A stretch of DNA of 64,000 bases. It comes from Thermoanaerobacter uzonensis DSM 18761. GTDB taxonomy: Bacteria; Bacillota; Thermoanaerobacteria; Thermoanaerobacterales; Thermoanaerobacteraceae. How positions within the stretch are numbered: position 1 is the stretch's first letter; each line of letters begins with the position of its first letter. Position numbers and translations under genes: made by a program. The stretch is taken from assembly GCF_900129115.1 (NCBI RefSeq), contig NZ_FQUR01000014.1, positions 1 to 64,000 of the forward strand, in the 5' to 3' direction. Shown in pieces: positions 1-10,513 of this stretch. The notes under the pieces were generated by a model. That model was not told the origin of the DNA, ran no database searches, and saw only the letters and a list, made by a program, of their open reading frames with translations.

Positions 1-411
1 TTTGTTTAAAAATACTACTATATATGGCACTCCTACCTGCCTCGCTAATAATATGTGCTCCCTCGTCTGGGGCATCGGACCATCTGCTGCTGATACTACC
101 AATATCGCTCCGTCCATCTGCGCTGCCCCTGTTATCATGTTCTTTACATAGTCTGCGTGACCTGGACAGTCTACATGTGCATAGTGCCTCTTCTCTGTCT
201 CATATTCTACGTGAGTCGTGTTTATCGTTATTCCCCTTGCTTTCTCCTCTGGTGCCTTGTCTATCTCATCATATCCCTTAGCCTCTGCCATCCCTGCCTT
301 CGATAATACCATCGTTATCGCTGCTGTCAATGTCGTCTTTCCATGGTCTACGTGACCTATCGTCCCTACGTTTACGTGGGGCTTCTTCCTCTCAAATTTT
401 TGCTTCGCCAT
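1..411 (-). CDS. tuf: Elongation factor Tu, N-terminal part (cut by window edge)
   Basis: GTPase that delivers aminoacyl-tRNA to the ribosome. The reverse strand from 411 reads [20 protein letters not shown] and continues through the P-loop GHVDHGKTT and the G3 motif DCPGHADY, both diagnostic of EF-Tu. It runs without a stop to the left edge, so only about 137 residues are present. The ATG at 411 is preceded by an AAAGGAGG site. A tRNA-Thr gene lies about 140 bp upstream on the same strand, an order also seen for tufB in enterobacteria, so co-transcription is plausible. The leader also contains a short TGTCA/TGACA dyad. Confidence 0.97.
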   Translation of the reverse strand, partial: MAKQKFERKKPHVNVGTIGHVDHGKTTLTAAITMVLSKAGMAEAKGYDEIDKAPEEKARGITINTTHVEYETEKRHYAHVDCPGHADYVKNMITGAAQMDGAILVVSAADGPMPQTREHILLARQVGVPYIVVFLNK

Positions 412-552
412 CCTCTTTTCCTCCTTTACACAATAAACTTATCCTGGTGTTTCTTAAAATTATGTCACAAAAATGACACTTTATACATCTTTATTCGTGT
501 GCTTTAAAAAATTCCAAACCTTGTATAATAAAAAAAACTTCAATAACAAAAT

Positions 553-628
553 TGGAGCCCGCGACCGGGATCGAACCGGTGACCTCCGCCTTACCAAGGC
601 GACGCTCTGCCTACTGAGCTACGTGGGC
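553..628 (-). tRNA. tRNA-Thr (anticodon GGT)
   Basis: The 76-nt cloverleaf folds by eye: D stem GCTC/GAGC, anticodon stem TCGCC/GGCGG with loop TTGGTAA (anticodon GGT), T arm ACCGG-TTCGATC-CCGGT, and an encoded CCA end. The acceptor stem GCCCACG/CGCGGGC has one A5-C68 mismatch. It lies between sigH and tuf on the same strand. Confidence 0.96.
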
Positions 629-689
629 AAAAGGGAATATCACGACTCCGATTTTTGATTTTACTATAAAGTTTTCTAAATGTCAATAG

Positions 690-1349
690 TTAGCTGTTCC
701 TCATTTCAAGATATCTTTCTAATTTTCTTTTTACCCGTTGTAGAGCATTATCTATGGATTTAACATGCCTATTTAAATCTTCAGCAATTTCTTGATAAGA
801 CTTACCATCTAAATATGATACCAAGACCTCCCACTCTAAGCCGCTCAATAATTCTTCCATCTTGCTCTCAATGTTAACGTATTCCTCTTTGCTTATTATT
901 AACTCTTCAGGGTCAGCAATGCACTGGGTAGAAACAACGTCCATCAGAGTCCTATCAGATTCTTCATCAAAGATGGGCTTATTGAGGGAAACATAAGAAT
1001 TAAGCGGTATGTGCTTCTGCCTTGTTGCAGTTTTAATAGCAGTAATAATTTGACGAGTCACACATAATTCCGCAAAAGCCTTGAAAGAAGTGAGCTTGTC
1101 ACTTTTATAATCCCGAATTGCTTTATAAAGGCCTATCATCCCTTCTTGAATAATATCTTCCTTATCCGCACCTACTAAAAAATAAGCACGAGCTTTTGCT
1201 TTTACAAAGCTTTTATACCTTTCAATAAGGTATTCTAAAGCAATTTCATCGCCTTTTTGAGCTCTAAAAACTACCTCCTCTTCTTCCATTTGATCATAGA
1301 GTTGATAGTAATCCTGCTGCGCCCCAGATTTCACCAATACCGCCCCCAT
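690..1349 (-). CDS. sigH: RNA polymerase sigma factor SigH
   Basis: Sigma-70 family factor that directs early-stationary and sporulation-initiation transcription. The 219-residue product has region 2 (AYFLVGADKEDIIQEGMIGL, then SFKAFAELCVTRQI) and a region 4 helix-turn-helix near the C-terminus (SYQEIAEDLNRHVKSIDNAL), all very close to Bacillus SigH, which is 218 residues. The ATG at 1349 has only a weak Shine-Dalgarno match. A GTG five codons in lies behind a GGGGGCGG run, so the true start may be a few codons later. It has its own sigma-A promoter in the gap after yacP. Confidence 0.95.
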   Translation of the reverse strand: MGAVLVKSGAQQDYYQLYDQMEEEEVVFRAQKGDEIALEYLIERYKSFVKAKARAYFLVGADKEDIIQEGMIGLYKAIRDYKSDKLTSFKAFAELCVTRQIITAIKTATRQKHIPLNSYVSLNKPIFDEESDRTLMDVVSTQCIADPEELIISKEEYVNIESKMEELLSGLEWEVLVSYLDGKSYQEIAEDLNRHVKSIDNALQRVKRKLERYLEMRNS

Positions 1350-1378
1350 TTATTATTCCGGCAACTTTATACGTTATA

Positions 1379-1408
1379 ATTATACATTATATTGGTAAAG
1401 GTAGTCAA
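1379..1408 (-). promoter_or_regulatory. Sigma-A type promoter of sigH
   Basis: On the minus strand TTGACT (1403-1408) and TATAAT (1379-1384) are separated by 18 bp. The site sits between the yacP stop and the sigH start, so sigH can be expressed independently of the cysE operon. Confidence 0.8.
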
Positions 1409-1415
1409 GCTAATT

Positions 1416-1922
1416 TTAACTGTTTTCTGCCATTTTACGCAGTTTTTTTACTATTTCATTATCAAGTCGTTCTTCCAAATTGTCTTTATAAATTGTATTC
1501 ACATAGCTTTTTTTATGACTTTCAATGTATTTATTCATCTCTTCGTAAAGCTCTCTTGCAGACATTCTTATTGCACCATGAGCTAAAACTACCTGTTGCA
1601 CAGTCCAATCAGAACTTACCACAATTACTTGCTCCTTTTTCGCTAATTCTACCACTTTTAATTCTATAAAGTGATCTGCCGATTCGCCTTCTCTTGTGTA
1701 AACGACCTCAATGCCACTAATTTCTTCATGTTTTTCTAAACTTCCTTTTACATACATTGCATCAAAAACTAATATTATATTTATACCTGAATATCCTTTA
1801 AAATCAGCCAACATATCTATTAACTTGTCCCGCGCATCTTGCAATTTTTTTTGTGCTTCTTCTTTTAGTATTTGCCAATTATTTATTACATTATAACCAT
1901 CCACCAACATGTACAAGGACAT
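1416..1922 (-). CDS. yacP: NYN-domain endoribonuclease, YacP/Rae1 family
   Basis: Product of about 168 residues with the PIN-like NYN fold: N-terminal LVDGYNVINNW supplies the first catalytic Asp, and the middle carries LVFDAMYV and VVVSSDWTVQQVVL with further acidic positions. The Bacillus homologue Rae1 is a ribosome-associated mRNA endonuclease. The ATG at 1922 overlaps the rlmB stop as TGATG, which suggests translational coupling. It is the last gene of cysE-cysS-mrnC-rlmB-yacP, an order conserved in Firmicutes. Confidence 0.9.
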   Translation of the reverse strand: MSLYMLVDGYNVINNWQILKEEAQKKLQDARDKLIDMLADFKGYSGINIILVFDAMYVKGSLEKHEEISGIEVVYTREGESADHFIELKVVELAKKEQVIVVSSDWTVQQVVLAHGAIRMSARELYEEMNKYIESHKKSYVNTIYKDNLEERLDNEIVKKLRKMAENS

Positions 1923-2665
1923 CACGCCTTATCTTTTCTTTTTAAAAGTACTTGATAAATTAAAATGGAGGCTGCTACAGAAGCATTTAAAGAGTTTACC
2001 TTACCTTTCATAGGGATTTTTACTATAAAATCACAATTTTGTAAAACTAATTTAGAAACCCCTTTCCCTTCATTCCCAATAACGAAAGCAACAGGAAAAT
2101 CATAATTCAGCTCTTCAAAACTTTTTTCCGCGTTTACATCCGTTCCAACTATCCATACGCCTCTTTCTTTTAAATCTCGTATTGTATTGTTAATATTTGA
2201 TACTTTTGCTATCCTCATATATTCTACTGCTCCAGCAGAAGTTTTTACAACAGTAGCATTTACCCCTACAGCCCGCCTTTTTGGAATTATTATCCCGTGG
2301 ACCCCAAAAGCCTCTGCGCTTCTTATAATCGCACCCAAATTGTGAGGGTCAGTTATCTCATCTAATATCAGCAAAAAAGGTTTTTCTTTCTTTTGTTCAG
2401 CATATTCCAAAAGGTTCTCTACTTCAAAGTATTGATATACAGCAGACAAAGCTACGACTCCTTGGTGATTTCGACCACCGGCCAGTTTACTTAAAGTGTC
2501 ATTATCAGTAGTAGAAACTACAATGCCTGCTTCTTTTGCAAAATTTATTATCTTTGAAATATTTCCTCCTGCTGTTTTAGAAACGTATATTTTTTCGATT
2601 TCCTTCCCACTTTTTATGGCTTCGATTACTGGATTTCTACCAAAAATTATATCCTGCTCTTTCAT
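1922..2665 (-). CDS. rlmB: 23S rRNA 2'-O-ribose methyltransferase RlmB (SpoU/TrmH family)
   Basis: AdoMet-dependent methyltransferase of the knotted SPOUT class. The N-terminal substrate-binding domain starts MKEQDIIFGRNPVIEAI. The C-terminal half has motif 1 NLGAIIRSAEAFG, motif 2 VIGNEGKGV and motif 3 IPMKGKVNSLNASVA, which together form the AdoMet-binding trefoil knot. I chose the ATG at 2665 because AGGTG lies six bases upstream. A longer GTG-started frame begins at 2674. Target specificity (G2251 equivalent) is inferred from the family. Confidence 0.92.
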   Translation of the reverse strand: MKEQDIIFGRNPVIEAIKSGKEIEKIYVSKTAGGNISKIINFAKEAGIVVSTTDNDTLSKLAGGRNHQGVVALSAVYQYFEVENLLEYAEQKKEKPFLLILDEITDPHNLGAIIRSAEAFGVHGIIIPKRRAVGVNATVVKTSAGAVEYMRIAKVSNINNTIRDLKERGVWIVGTDVNAEKSFEELNYDFPVAFVIGNEGKGVSKLVLQNCDFIVKIPMKGKVNSLNASVAASILIYQVLLKRKDKA

Positions 2666-2674
2666 AACCATCAC

Positions 2675-3103
2675 CTATTCTTCAATAACTTGTACAGAAA
2701 GCTCAAGAATGTTTTTTAGTCTTTTAAATTCTCCTGCAAGATAAAGATAACCTAGCAAAGCTTCAAATCCCGTAGCATATCTATAAGCCTGTACTTCTAC
2801 TCCTTTAGGTGTAGTATTAGACTTCATATTCCTTCCTCTTCTAACTATATCTTTTTCCTCTTCTGTGAGAAAATCATAAATTCTTTTTACAGATTCTGCC
2901 TGAGCTTTGGCTTTTACGTACTTAATTGTCTCTTTGTGCAAAAAATTAACAGACTGATTTTTTTGAGCCACAATTTTAGTGCGAATGTATAAACTATACA
3001 CAGCATCTCCAATAAAAGCTAAAACAAGGGGGGATAAACTTAACACCCCCTCCTTCGTAAGTAACTCTGGACTTTCCAAAAACCCCATCATACTCTTTTC
3101 CAT
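2675..3103 (-). CDS. mrnC: Mini-ribonuclease III
   Basis: Endoribonuclease of 142 residues with an RNase III catalytic domain and no double-stranded RNA-binding domain. It matures 23S rRNA ends in Bacillus. The signature [14 protein letters not shown] carries the catalytic Asp, and an acidic stretch [12 protein letters not shown] follows. The start has GAGGGAG just upstream and overlaps the end of cysS by 16 bp. Placement between cysS and rlmB is the conserved Firmicute arrangement. Confidence 0.92.
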   Translation of the reverse strand: MEKSMMGFLESPELLTKEGVLSLSPLVLAFIGDAVYSLYIRTKIVAQKNQSVNFLHKETIKYVKAKAQAESVKRIYDFLTEEEKDIVRRGRNMKSNTTPKGVEVQAYRYATGFEALLGYLYLAGEFKRLKNILELSVQVIEE

Positions 3104-4488
3104 CTTACTCCCTCTGGTGTGTCTTCCAAAATTATTCCTTTTTCTCTCAGTCTATCTCTTATTTCATCAGCTAACTTCCAATTCTTTTCTTTTCTTGCTT
3201 TTTGCCTTTCTTCTATTAAAGCAAGTATTTCTTCATCATCGAGCTCAGTCTCTACGCCTCTGTAAGAAAGTCCTAAAACTTCTGAGAGTTTTAAAAACAT
3301 ATCTAAAATATATTCTACCAATTTCTTTGAAGAATTTCCACTGAGATTTGTATTAGCGGTTTTTGCCATTTCAAACAAAACTGATATGGCATCCGCAGTG
3401 TTAAAATCGTCATCCATTGCCTCTTCAAATTCTTTTTTATATTCTTCAAACTTTTCCATCAACTTCTTCTCTTCTTCGTTTAATCCCCCATCCTTGCACA
3501 CATTGGCCAAATGTTTTAAATTGGCCAATGCATTTAACAATCTTTCATAAGCAGAATTTGCCTGCTCCATTAAATCTAAACTAAAATTAATGGGGCTTCT
3601 GTAGTGAGCCATAAGCATAAAAAGTCTTAAAACTTCAGGATTGTATTTCTCTGTTATTTCTCTTACTGTAAAGAAATTCCCTTTAGATTTTGACATTTTT
3701 TCATTGTTTATATTTAAATACCCTATATGCATCCAATATTTGGAAAATGGTTGTTCATATGCTGCTTCACTCTGAGCAATTTCGTTCTCATGATGAGGAA
3801 AGACCAAATCAGGACCACCAGCATGGATATCTAAAGTTTTGCCCAAATATTTCGTAGACATAACAGAGCATTCTATATGCCATCCTGGCCTTCCCTTTCC
3901 CCATGGACTGTCCCACGCAGGTTCACCGGGCTTTTGAGCTTTCCAGAGAACAAAATCCAATGGATTTTTCTTTTCTTCATTTATCTCAATTCTTGCGCCT
4001 GCCTGCAATTCTTCTATATTTTTGTGAGAAAGCTTCCCGTAATCCTTAAATTTTGCAGTTTCAAAATAAACATTTCCATTTACCACATAAGCATATCCTT
4101 TGTCGATTAAAATCTTTATAAATTCGATTATATCTTCTATATGCTCTGTAGCTTTAGGATGAACTGTTGCTCTTTTTATACCCAAATTATCTGCATCTTT
4201 AAAATATTCGTCTATATATTTTTCCGCTACTTCTTTTGTAGTAACATTTTCTTCTTGGGCTCTTTTAATTATTTTATCGTCAATATCAGTAAAATTTTGA
4301 ACGTAATTTACTTTATAACCTTTATATTCTAAATATCTTCTTACCGTATCAAATACAATAAAAGCCCTCGCATTTCCTATGTGGATGTAATTATATACAG
4401 TAGGTCCACAAACATACATGTTCACTATCTTATCATTTAAAGGTTCCAATTCTTCTTTTGTCCTTGAAAGAGTATTATACAGCTTCAT
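3088..4488 (-). CDS. cysS: Cysteinyl-tRNA synthetase
   Basis: Class I synthetase that charges tRNA-Cys, 466 residues from the chosen start. It shows the zinc/substrate Cys in [18 protein letters not shown], which includes the HIGN signature, the motif WHIECS with another zinc ligand, and KMSKSKGN, the second signature. The ATG at 4488 follows AAGGAAGG. A longer frame starts with TTG at 4509. The start overlaps the cysE stop by 14 bp, so the two are coupled and share control by the upstream T-box. Confidence 0.96.
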   Translation of the reverse strand: MKLYNTLSRTKEELEPLNDKIVNMYVCGPTVYNYIHIGNARAFIVFDTVRRYLEYKGYKVNYVQNFTDIDDKIIKRAQEENVTTKEVAEKYIDEYFKDADNLGIKRATVHPKATEHIEDIIEFIKILIDKGYAYVVNGNVYFETAKFKDYGKLSHKNIEELQAGARIEINEEKKNPLDFVLWKAQKPGEPAWDSPWGKGRPGWHIECSVMSTKYLGKTLDIHAGGPDLVFPHHENEIAQSEAAYEQPFSKYWMHIGYLNINNEKMSKSKGNFFTVREITEKYNPEVLRLFMLMAHYRSPINFSLDLMEQANSAYERLLNALANLKHLANVCKDGGLNEEEKKLMEKFEEYKKEFEEAMDDDFNTADAISVLFEMAKTANTNLSGNSSKKLVEYILDMFLKLSEVLGLSYRGVETELDDEEILALIEERQKARKEKNWKLADEIRDRLREKGIILEDTPEGVRWKRV

Positions 4489-5140
4489 CTTCCTCTTCCT
4501 TCCTTTCAATTAAAATTTGCTCTAACCTTTCAATCCTCTTTCTTAATTTTTGCAATTCCTCTTCCACAGGGTCAGGAAGTTTACCATGCTCTAAATCCAC
4601 CACATATGGAGAAGCTATACGTATATTATCTTTTTTTACACAGCGAGCAGGTACTCCGACTACTGTGCTATTAGGTGGTACATCTTTTAAAACAACTGCA
4701 CCCGCACCAATTTTAGAATTTTCTCCTACTACTATAGGGCCTAATACTTTCGCACCACTTCCTATAACCACATTATCTTTTATAGTAGGATGTCTTTTAC
4801 CTTTTTCCTTTCCTGTACCTCCTAAAGTTACCCCTTGATATATTGTCACATTGTCACCAATCTCTGTAGTCTCCCCTATTACAACTCCCATACCGTGATC
4901 GATAAAAAATCTCCTACCTATCTTAGCACCGGGATGTATTTCAATCCCTGTGAGAAATCTATTAAGCTGCGAAATAAGCCGGGGAATTAAAATTAAACCT
5001 TTTTTATGCAAATAGTGGGCAATTCTGTGTAGTATTATAGCGTGGAGCCCGGGATAACATAATATAACCTCCAGCACGCTTTTGGCAGCAGGGTCTCTTT
5101 CAAAAATAACTTGGATGTCTTCTTTTAAAGTTTTAAACAT
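4475..5140 (-). CDS. cysE: Serine O-acetyltransferase
   Basis: Makes O-acetylserine from serine and acetyl-CoA, the first step of cysteine synthesis. The 221-residue protein has the left-handed beta-helix hexapeptide repeats ([23 protein letters not shown], then [21 protein letters not shown]) typical of the short Firmicute CysE. It ends in a charged coiled-coil-like tail ([19 protein letters not shown]). ATG 5140 is preceded by AAGGAGG at eight bases. It is the first gene after the T-box leader, so supply of cysteine and of Cys-tRNA are controlled together. Confidence 0.95.
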   Translation of the reverse strand: MFKTLKEDIQVIFERDPAAKSVLEVILCYPGLHAIILHRIAHYLHKKGLILIPRLISQLNRFLTGIEIHPGAKIGRRFFIDHGMGVVIGETTEIGDNVTIYQGVTLGGTGKEKGKRHPTIKDNVVIGSGAKVLGPIVVGENSKIGAGAVVLKDVPPNSTVVGVPARCVKKDNIRIASPYVVDLEHGKLPDPVEEELQKLRKRIERLEQILIERKEEEDEAV

Positions 5141-5159
5141 ACCAAACACCTCCTTAAAA

Positions 5160-5191
5160 ATTTACCCCCCTCATCTCAGAGACGAGGGGGG
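5160..5191 (-). terminator. Intrinsic terminator of the T-box leader
   Basis: CCCCCCTC...GAGGGGGG stem (5165-5191) followed on the minus strand by TAAATTTTT. Its 5' arm lies next to the T-box sequence, as expected for mutually exclusive terminator and antiterminator forms. Confidence 0.88.
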
Positions 5192-5385
5192 ACTCCCGTG
5201 GTTCCACTCTGCTTGAGTTTTAAACTCCACTCATTTTAGATAACGGCAAAGGCCGGTAACCCCCTACTCAAAGTTCAGGGATACAGCTCGGAGATGCACT
5301 TCTTATAACATATCCTCGAGCTACTCGCAGCCTATGGTAGCTCTTCTCTGAAGGCTTATGTTACAATACTCTTCTCCTCATCGCT
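5163..5385 (-). promoter_or_regulatory. T-box riboswitch, cysteine specific, ahead of cysE-cysS
   Basis: On the minus strand the leader opens with GAGGAGAAGAGTA, the conserved start of T-box stem I. It contains TGC, a Cys codon, at 5296-5298 followed by A in the expected specifier region, and the T-box core GTGGAACCACGGG (about 5195-5207). It ends in a terminator (next entry) before the cysE ribosome binding site. Uncharged tRNA-Cys should stabilise the antiterminator. The leader begins directly after the gltX stop. Confidence 0.93.
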
Positions 5386-5387
5386 TT

Positions 5388-6845
5388 TTACTTTATTAAA
5401 TTTATCGCTTTTTTAAGCCTATTTATCACTTTATCCTTCCCCAAAAGAGGAATAATCTTCACCAATTCAGGTCCATGGTCTTCTCCTGTTATTGCTACTC
5501 TGATTGGCATGAAAAATTCTTTACCTTTTACATTCGTTTCTTTTTGCAATTTTTTAAGCAAATCTTTAACATATTCCTCTGTTATTTCATCAGCTTCCTC
5601 TATGGCTTTTTTAACTGTTTCCAGTACAGTTTTACTATTTGGACTATTCAATATTTTCATTGTTTCATCAGTATACTCAACTTCTTCTACAAAAAACATC
5701 TTAGCTCTCTCAGTAATTTGAGCCACATATTGGAGTCCATCTTTGTAAAGAGATATCACATCCTTTAGCCAATTATACATCACATCATCTATTTCGTCAA
5801 TGTATCCTGCCGCTTTTAAATGAGGAATAGCCAAATCAATAATTCTCTCAATAGAACTTTTTTGTATATACTGTTGGTTCATCCAATTAAGCTTTTCAAT
5901 GTCAAAAACAGGATTGGCACTGTGAATCTTTCTGAAATTAAATTTCTGTATTATTTCTTCTTTTGACATGATTTCTACATTATCCTCCGGTGACCAACTT
6001 AAAAGAGATAAAAAGTTAAACATAGCTTCTGGCAAATATCCCAATTCTCTATACTGGCCTATATAAGTATTCCCATGCCTTTTAGAAAGTTTAGTCCTAT
6101 CTGGCCCCAATATTAAAGGCGCATGGGCAAACTTAGGAATTTCAAATCCTAAAGCCTTGTAAATGAGTATCTGTTTCGGAGTATTGTATATATGGTCTTC
6201 TCCTCTTATGACATGGGTAATCTTCATAAGAGCGTCATCTATTACAACTGCAAAATTGTAAGTAGGCATTCCGTCTGATTTGACAATTACCATGTCTCCG
6301 CCTAAAGTATCACTTTTTATTGTAATTTTTCCTTTTATCATGTCTTCAAACTCTATAACTTCATCGTCAGGAATAATAAACCTTATTACAGGTTTTCTTC
6401 CCTCTCTTATAAAGGCCTCTTCTTGCTCCTTTGTAAGATACCTACACCTTCCAGAATAACGAGGTATATCTCCTCTTTCTACTGCCTTTTTTCTATCTTC
6501 TTCTAATTCCTCCGGAGTGCAATAGCATCTATATGCCTTTTTTTCTTCAATAAGTTTCTGGGCAAACTTATAATAAATTTCAAGTCTTTCACTTTGCCTA
6601 TAAGGACCATAGGGACCTGGTTTGTCTGGCCCTTCGTCCCATTCTATACCTAACCACTCTAATTCTTTAAAAATCAATTCTTCAAACTCTTTTGAAGACC
6701 TTTCTAAGTCCGTGTCTTCAATCCTTAAAACAAAAGTAGCTCCTTCACTTCTTGAAAAGAGATAATTAAATAAAGCAGTTCTTATATTCCCTATATGAAT
6801 AGCTCCAGTTGGGCTTGGCGCAAATCTAACCCTCAAATTGCTCAT
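5388..6845 (-). CDS. gltX: Glutamyl-tRNA synthetase
   Basis: Class I synthetase of about 485 residues. The N-terminus RVRFAPSPTGAIHIGNIRTA has the HIGN signature and TKLSKRHG is the KMSKS-type loop. A CYCTPEELEEDRKKA insertion with Cys residues resembles the zinc-binding region of bacterial GluRS. The ATG at 6845 has GGAG eight bases upstream and is preferred over an in-frame GTG at 6854. A TATAAT box at 6892-6897 (minus strand, with an upstream TG) is the likely -10. Confidence 0.95.
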   Translation of the reverse strand: MSNLRVRFAPSPTGAIHIGNIRTALFNYLFSRSEGATFVLRIEDTDLERSSKEFEELIFKELEWLGIEWDEGPDKPGPYGPYRQSERLEIYYKFAQKLIEEKKAYRCYCTPEELEEDRKKAVERGDIPRYSGRCRYLTKEQEEAFIREGRKPVIRFIIPDDEVIEFEDMIKGKITIKSDTLGGDMVIVKSDGMPTYNFAVVIDDALMKITHVIRGEDHIYNTPKQILIYKALGFEIPKFAHAPLILGPDRTKLSKRHGNTYIGQYRELGYLPEAMFNFLSLLSWSPEDNVEIMSKEEIIQKFNFRKIHSANPVFDIEKLNWMNQQYIQKSSIERIIDLAIPHLKAAGYIDEIDDVMYNWLKDVISLYKDGLQYVAQITERAKMFFVEEVEYTDETMKILNSPNSKTVLETVKKAIEEADEITEEYVKDLLKKLQKETNVKGKEFFMPIRVAITGEDHGPELVKIIPLLGKDKVINRLKKAINLIK

Positions 6846-6989
6846 GTGTGTCACTCCATCCTTTTTTAGTTAATACTTTATACTAGATTTAATTATAACA
6901 AATTTTGCGCTTTTTAAATAGATGAAGTGACAATTGTGTGTGTAATTTTGACAAATATTTTTTCACATACAAACTTTTTTATGCAAAAT

Positions 6990-7015
6990 AAGGGATTCCC
7001 TTCAAGGAACCCCTT
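6990..7015 (-). terminator. Terminator after proS
   Basis: Ten-base stem AAGGGATTCC/GGAACCCCTT with one mismatch and a four-to-six-base loop, overlapping the proS stop codon and followed on the minus strand by ATTTTG and an A/T-rich run. Confidence 0.65.
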
Positions 7016-8726
7016 ACATCTTCTCTTTTATAATATTTTTCACCTTTTCTACGACATCAGAAATTTTTACCTCTTCTGCTTCTTCTTTTTCTCTCAATTT
7101 TATTTCCACTATTCCATCATCTACTTTTTTCCCTACTGTAATCCTTATAGGTATTCCTAACAAATCGGCGTCATTAAATTTGACACCAGCTCTCAAATCT
7201 CTATCATCTATTAAAACCTCTATTCCCTCTTTTTGCAAAACAACATATATATCTTCTGCTACTCGATTTTGAGCTTCATTAGAAACATTGACAGGTACTA
7301 TAATCACATGATAGGGTGCAACACTCATAGGCCATATAATACCTTTCTCATCATGGTGTTGCTCTATAATAGCCGCCACCGTTCTATTAATTCCTATTCC
7401 ATAGCAGCCCATTATAATTGGCTTTTCATTCCCATCTTCATCTACATACTTAGCTCCCAATGCATCACTGTACTTTGTCCCCAACTTAAAAATATGTCCT
7501 ACTTCTATACCTCTGTCAATTTTAAGCGGTGAACCACACCTTGGGCACTTATCTCCTTCAATAACATTTTTGATATCCGCCACAACATCAGCTTTAAAAT
7601 CTCTACCATAGTTGACATTTTTAATATGATAATCTGTCTCATTTGCTCCTACTATAAAATTTCTCATCTCCGGAATCTCATTATCTACTATTATAATTAC
7701 TTCTCCTTTTAATCCTATAGGTCCTGCAAATCCGACTTTTGCTCCTGTAACCTTTTCAACTATTGAGGCATCTGCCAATTCTAATTCTTCTTCTCTTATT
7801 CCTAAAATATTTAAGAGCTTTGTTTCGTTTAAGTCTCTATCTCCTCGAACTAATGCTGCTACAACGTTGTCCTTTCCCTTGTATATAAGCGTTTTTACAA
7901 ATTTATCAGGAGTAATTCCCAAAAAATTAACTAACTCCTCAATTGTTCTAACATTTGGTGTATATACTTTTTCTTTTGGCAACATTTCTTCAACTATTTC
8001 TTGATTGATAAGGCATTCTGCCTTTTCCTCATTTGCAGCATAACCACAATTGTCACAGTAAGCTATTGCTGCTTCCCCTATACTAGAAATCACCATAAAC
8101 TCTTTTGAGTCTTTTCCTCCCATAGCACCTGAATCAGCTTCTACAACCAAATATTTAAGTCCACATCTATCAAATATTCGGCAGTAAGCCTCATACATTT
8201 TATTAAAGGACTTATCCAAGCCTTCCCAATCCACATCAAAGCTGTAAGCATCCTTCATTATAAATTCTCTACTTCTCATGACACCAAATCTCGGGCGCCT
8301 TTCATCTCTAAACTTAGTTTGAATTTGATATAAAATAAGAGGAAGCTGCCTATAAGACTTCACTTCATTTCTAATAAGGTCTGTAAAAACCTCTTCGTGT
8401 GTAGGCCCCAAGCAAAAGTCTCTTTCATTTCTGTCTTTTAGCTTAAACATCTCAGGGCCAAATACATCCCATCTTCCACTTTCTTTCAAAAGTTCTGCTG
8501 GAATAAGAGCAGACATTAATACCTCTTGACTGCCAGCTCTGTCCATCTCTTCTCTTACAATTTGCTCCACTTTCCTAAGTATCCTTTGCCCTAATGGCAA
8601 GTAAATATATACCCCTGAAGCCAATTTCCTCATCAATGCAGCCTTTAACATTAAAATATGGCTGGGAATTTCAGCTTCAGCAGGAATTTCTCTTAAAGTC
8701 GGAACTAACAGCTGCGATAGTCTCAT
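7014..8726 (-). CDS. proS: Prolyl-tRNA synthetase
   Basis: Class II synthetase, 570 residues from ATG 8726. It shows motif 1 ([20 protein letters not shown]), motif 2 ([25 protein letters not shown]) and motif 3 ([14 protein letters not shown]), with the bacterial-type YbaK-like editing insertion between motifs 2 and 3. AGGAGG lies six bases before the chosen ATG. An ATG two codons earlier would abut the Shine-Dalgarno and is unlikely. Confidence 0.96.
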   Translation of the reverse strand: MRLSQLLVPTLREIPAEAEIPSHILMLKAALMRKLASGVYIYLPLGQRILRKVEQIVREEMDRAGSQEVLMSALIPAELLKESGRWDVFGPEMFKLKDRNERDFCLGPTHEEVFTDLIRNEVKSYRQLPLILYQIQTKFRDERRPRFGVMRSREFIMKDAYSFDVDWEGLDKSFNKMYEAYCRIFDRCGLKYLVVEADSGAMGGKDSKEFMVISSIGEAAIAYCDNCGYAANEEKAECLINQEIVEEMLPKEKVYTPNVRTIEELVNFLGITPDKFVKTLIYKGKDNVVAALVRGDRDLNETKLLNILGIREEELELADASIVEKVTGAKVGFAGPIGLKGEVIIIVDNEIPEMRNFIVGANETDYHIKNVNYGRDFKADVVADIKNVIEGDKCPRCGSPLKIDRGIEVGHIFKLGTKYSDALGAKYVDEDGNEKPIIMGCYGIGINRTVAAIIEQHHDEKGIIWPMSVAPYHVIIVPVNVSNEAQNRVAEDIYVVLQKEGIEVLIDDRDLRAGVKFNDADLLGIPIRITVGKKVDDGIVEIKLREKEEAEEVKISDVVEKVKNIIKEKM

Positions 8727-8770
8727 CTTCATCCTCCTAAGTACATAATTTTAAGTAAATTTTATTTTAC

Positions 8771-9268
8771 CTACTTTTTTATGTCAACACCTAATTCTTC
8801 TAAACTGACAATAGCATAGGCTTTTATTCCCTCTTGTCTACCTGTGAAACCTAATCCTTCTTCTGTTTTTGCTTTTACATTTATTCTTTCTTTCTCAATT
8901 TTTAATAATTCTGATAATTTTATTCTAATTTGCTCTTTATAAGGAGATAACTTAGGCCTTTGCGCTATAATAATACAATCCACATTATTTAGCCTGAATT
9001 TATTCCCTATTATTGCCAACACTTTTTTTAATAAAAGGCTACTATCAATATCTTTATAGGTTATCTCAGTATCAGGAAAGTGCTCACCTATATCCCCTAA
9101 ACCAGCTGCTCCTAAAATAGCATCAATTAAGGCGTGTATTAAAACATCTGCATCAGAATGGCCTGCCAAACCTTTATCATAGGGAATTTCTATTCCTCCC
9201 AGTATTAACTTTCTTCCATTTTCAAACTTGTGGACATCGTATCCCAACCCTACTCTCACTTCAACCAT
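8771..9268 (-). CDS. ispF: 2-C-methyl-D-erythritol 2,4-cyclodiphosphate synthase
   Basis: Enzyme of the non-mevalonate isoprenoid pathway that cyclises CDP-methylerythritol phosphate. The 165-residue product has the zinc ligands in GYDVHKF, the [15 protein letters not shown] motif, the DIGEHFPDT loop and the CDP-binding [12 protein letters not shown]. Its start overlaps the stop of the upstream lipase-like gene by 8 bp. ispD lies just beyond that gene, so two pathway steps flank an unrelated hydrolase in one run of minus-strand genes. Confidence 0.96.
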   Translation of the reverse strand: MVEVRVGLGYDVHKFENGRKLILGGIEIPYDKGLAGHSDADVLIHALIDAILGAAGLGDIGEHFPDTEITYKDIDSSLLLKKVLAIIGNKFRLNNVDCIIIAQRPKLSPYKEQIRIKLSELLKIEKERINVKAKTEEGLGFTGRQEGIKAYAIVSLEELGVDIKK

Positions 9269-10505
9269 CCTTTACTCTAAAATTCCCTTCTTTATCAACT
9301 TCTAAACTCATACTTACGCCTCTTGCAAAGCGAGATGGTTTAATCTTTTTTACAAAATTTCCCTTATTAGTCTCAATATATACCTCCGAAACAAAAGGCT
9401 CTCTTACAGAAATGCGATATTCCCCTTCAGGCTTTAAATTTAGATGCCATGTGTATTTCCCAAAGATATCATAACTTATAGCATTTTTACTTCTGTCCAG
9501 CACTATAATTTTTTTGTCCGTTATCATACTCAAATATGATACAACTTTTTCTAAAATAGAAACTTGTGGCTTTCCTTTAACACCCAATATTTCCTGTAAA
9601 TAAGGAATAGAATCATTTAAAATCCCAATATGACCTGTTTTTACAATAAATTTTTCTCCTTCTACCCCTAACGCACTTTTTTTAAGGACTGTACCGTCCC
9701 CTTTGTCGTCTCTTATTACACCTACTGGCTTGCCATCTGGCCATACTATCTCACTTACTGGTTTTTCTACTTGAATAAACTTATTAGTATATATTCCATC
9801 TCCTGAAAAAACATAAATTTTCTTGACTCTGTCGTATAAAATTCCTATTTGTTCATTTAGACTATTCAAAAATTCATTTATAACTTTCATATACTCAATA
9901 TTTTTAAACAAAATTTTATCATATCGAGTAGGATACATAAAAATATAATTCCCATATTCGCGAGAAGGCATTAAGTCTTTCACAGAGGGGATATATTTTC
10001 TAATAACAGTTATGGCATCACTCTCTCCATTTAATTTTGAAAAAATCCACAAAAACCCTTTAAAGAGCATGTTTATAAAATCATCATCCTCTGGGGCTAC
10101 AGTACCACCCTCCCAACCATAATAAGCATTTGCCGCTCCAAAATGGGGAGTAGCTAAAAATATCAATCTATCCACATCAAATTGATATTTATCGCTCTCT
10201 ATATAACTTCTCGCTAAAAGTCCTCCCATGCTATGGCATATCAAATCTACTTTAGTGTTGCCAGTCTTAGCTTTTGCCTCCTCAATAGTCAGTTTAAGGG
10301 TATTAACAGAATCTGGTACACTTTTCCACCATTCATAATAACATATAAATAGATTTTTCCCTTCTACTAAGCCTAATTTGCCCAAATTTTCTATAAATGG
10401 ACTATAAGCATAAATCGCAGGGCCAAAATTCCATATTTTACCTAAAGGGGTTGGAACGAAAATAGATCCAAATATCCCGTGTACAAAAACTACAGGGTTA
10501 TCCAT
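9261..10505 (-). CDS. Lipase-like alpha/beta hydrolase
   Basis: 414-residue product starting [14 protein letters not shown], the strand 3/oxyanion region of alpha/beta hydrolases. The nucleophile elbow [12 protein letters not shown] sits near residue 100 and [14 protein letters not shown] follows, as in LCAT/lipase-type enzymes. Candidates for the catalytic Asp and His are [10 protein letters not shown] and [11 protein letters not shown] beta-rich C-terminal part of about 100 residues follows. No signal peptide is visible, so it is probably cytoplasmic. The substrate is unknown. ATG 10505 has GAGGGTG upstream, and that site lies within a large hairpin (10514-10557). Confidence 0.8.
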   Translation of the reverse strand: MDNPVVFVHGIFGSIFVPTPLGKIWNFGPAIYAYSPFIENLGKLGLVEGKNLFICYYEWWKSVPDSVNTLKLTIEEAKAKTGNTKVDLICHSMGGLLARSYIESDKYQFDVDRLIFLATPHFGAANAYYGWEGGTVAPEDDDFINMLFKGFLWIFSKLNGESDAITVIRKYIPSVKDLMPSREYGNYIFMYPTRYDKILFKNIEYMKVINEFLNSLNEQIGILYDRVKKIYVFSGDGIYTNKFIQVEKPVSEIVWPDGKPVGVIRDDKGDGTVLKKSALGVEGEKFIVKTGHIGILNDSIPYLQEILGVKGKPQVSILEKVVSYLSMITDKKIIVLDRSKNAISYDIFGKYTWHLNLKPEGEYRISVREPFVSEVYIETNKGNFVKKIKPSRFARGVSMSLEVDKEGNFRVKDG

Positions 10506-10513
10506 AAAATCAC

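Noticed and set aside
24-281. 85-codon plus-strand frame at the left edge
   Set aside because: It is antisense to tuf, which is unmistakable on the minus strand.
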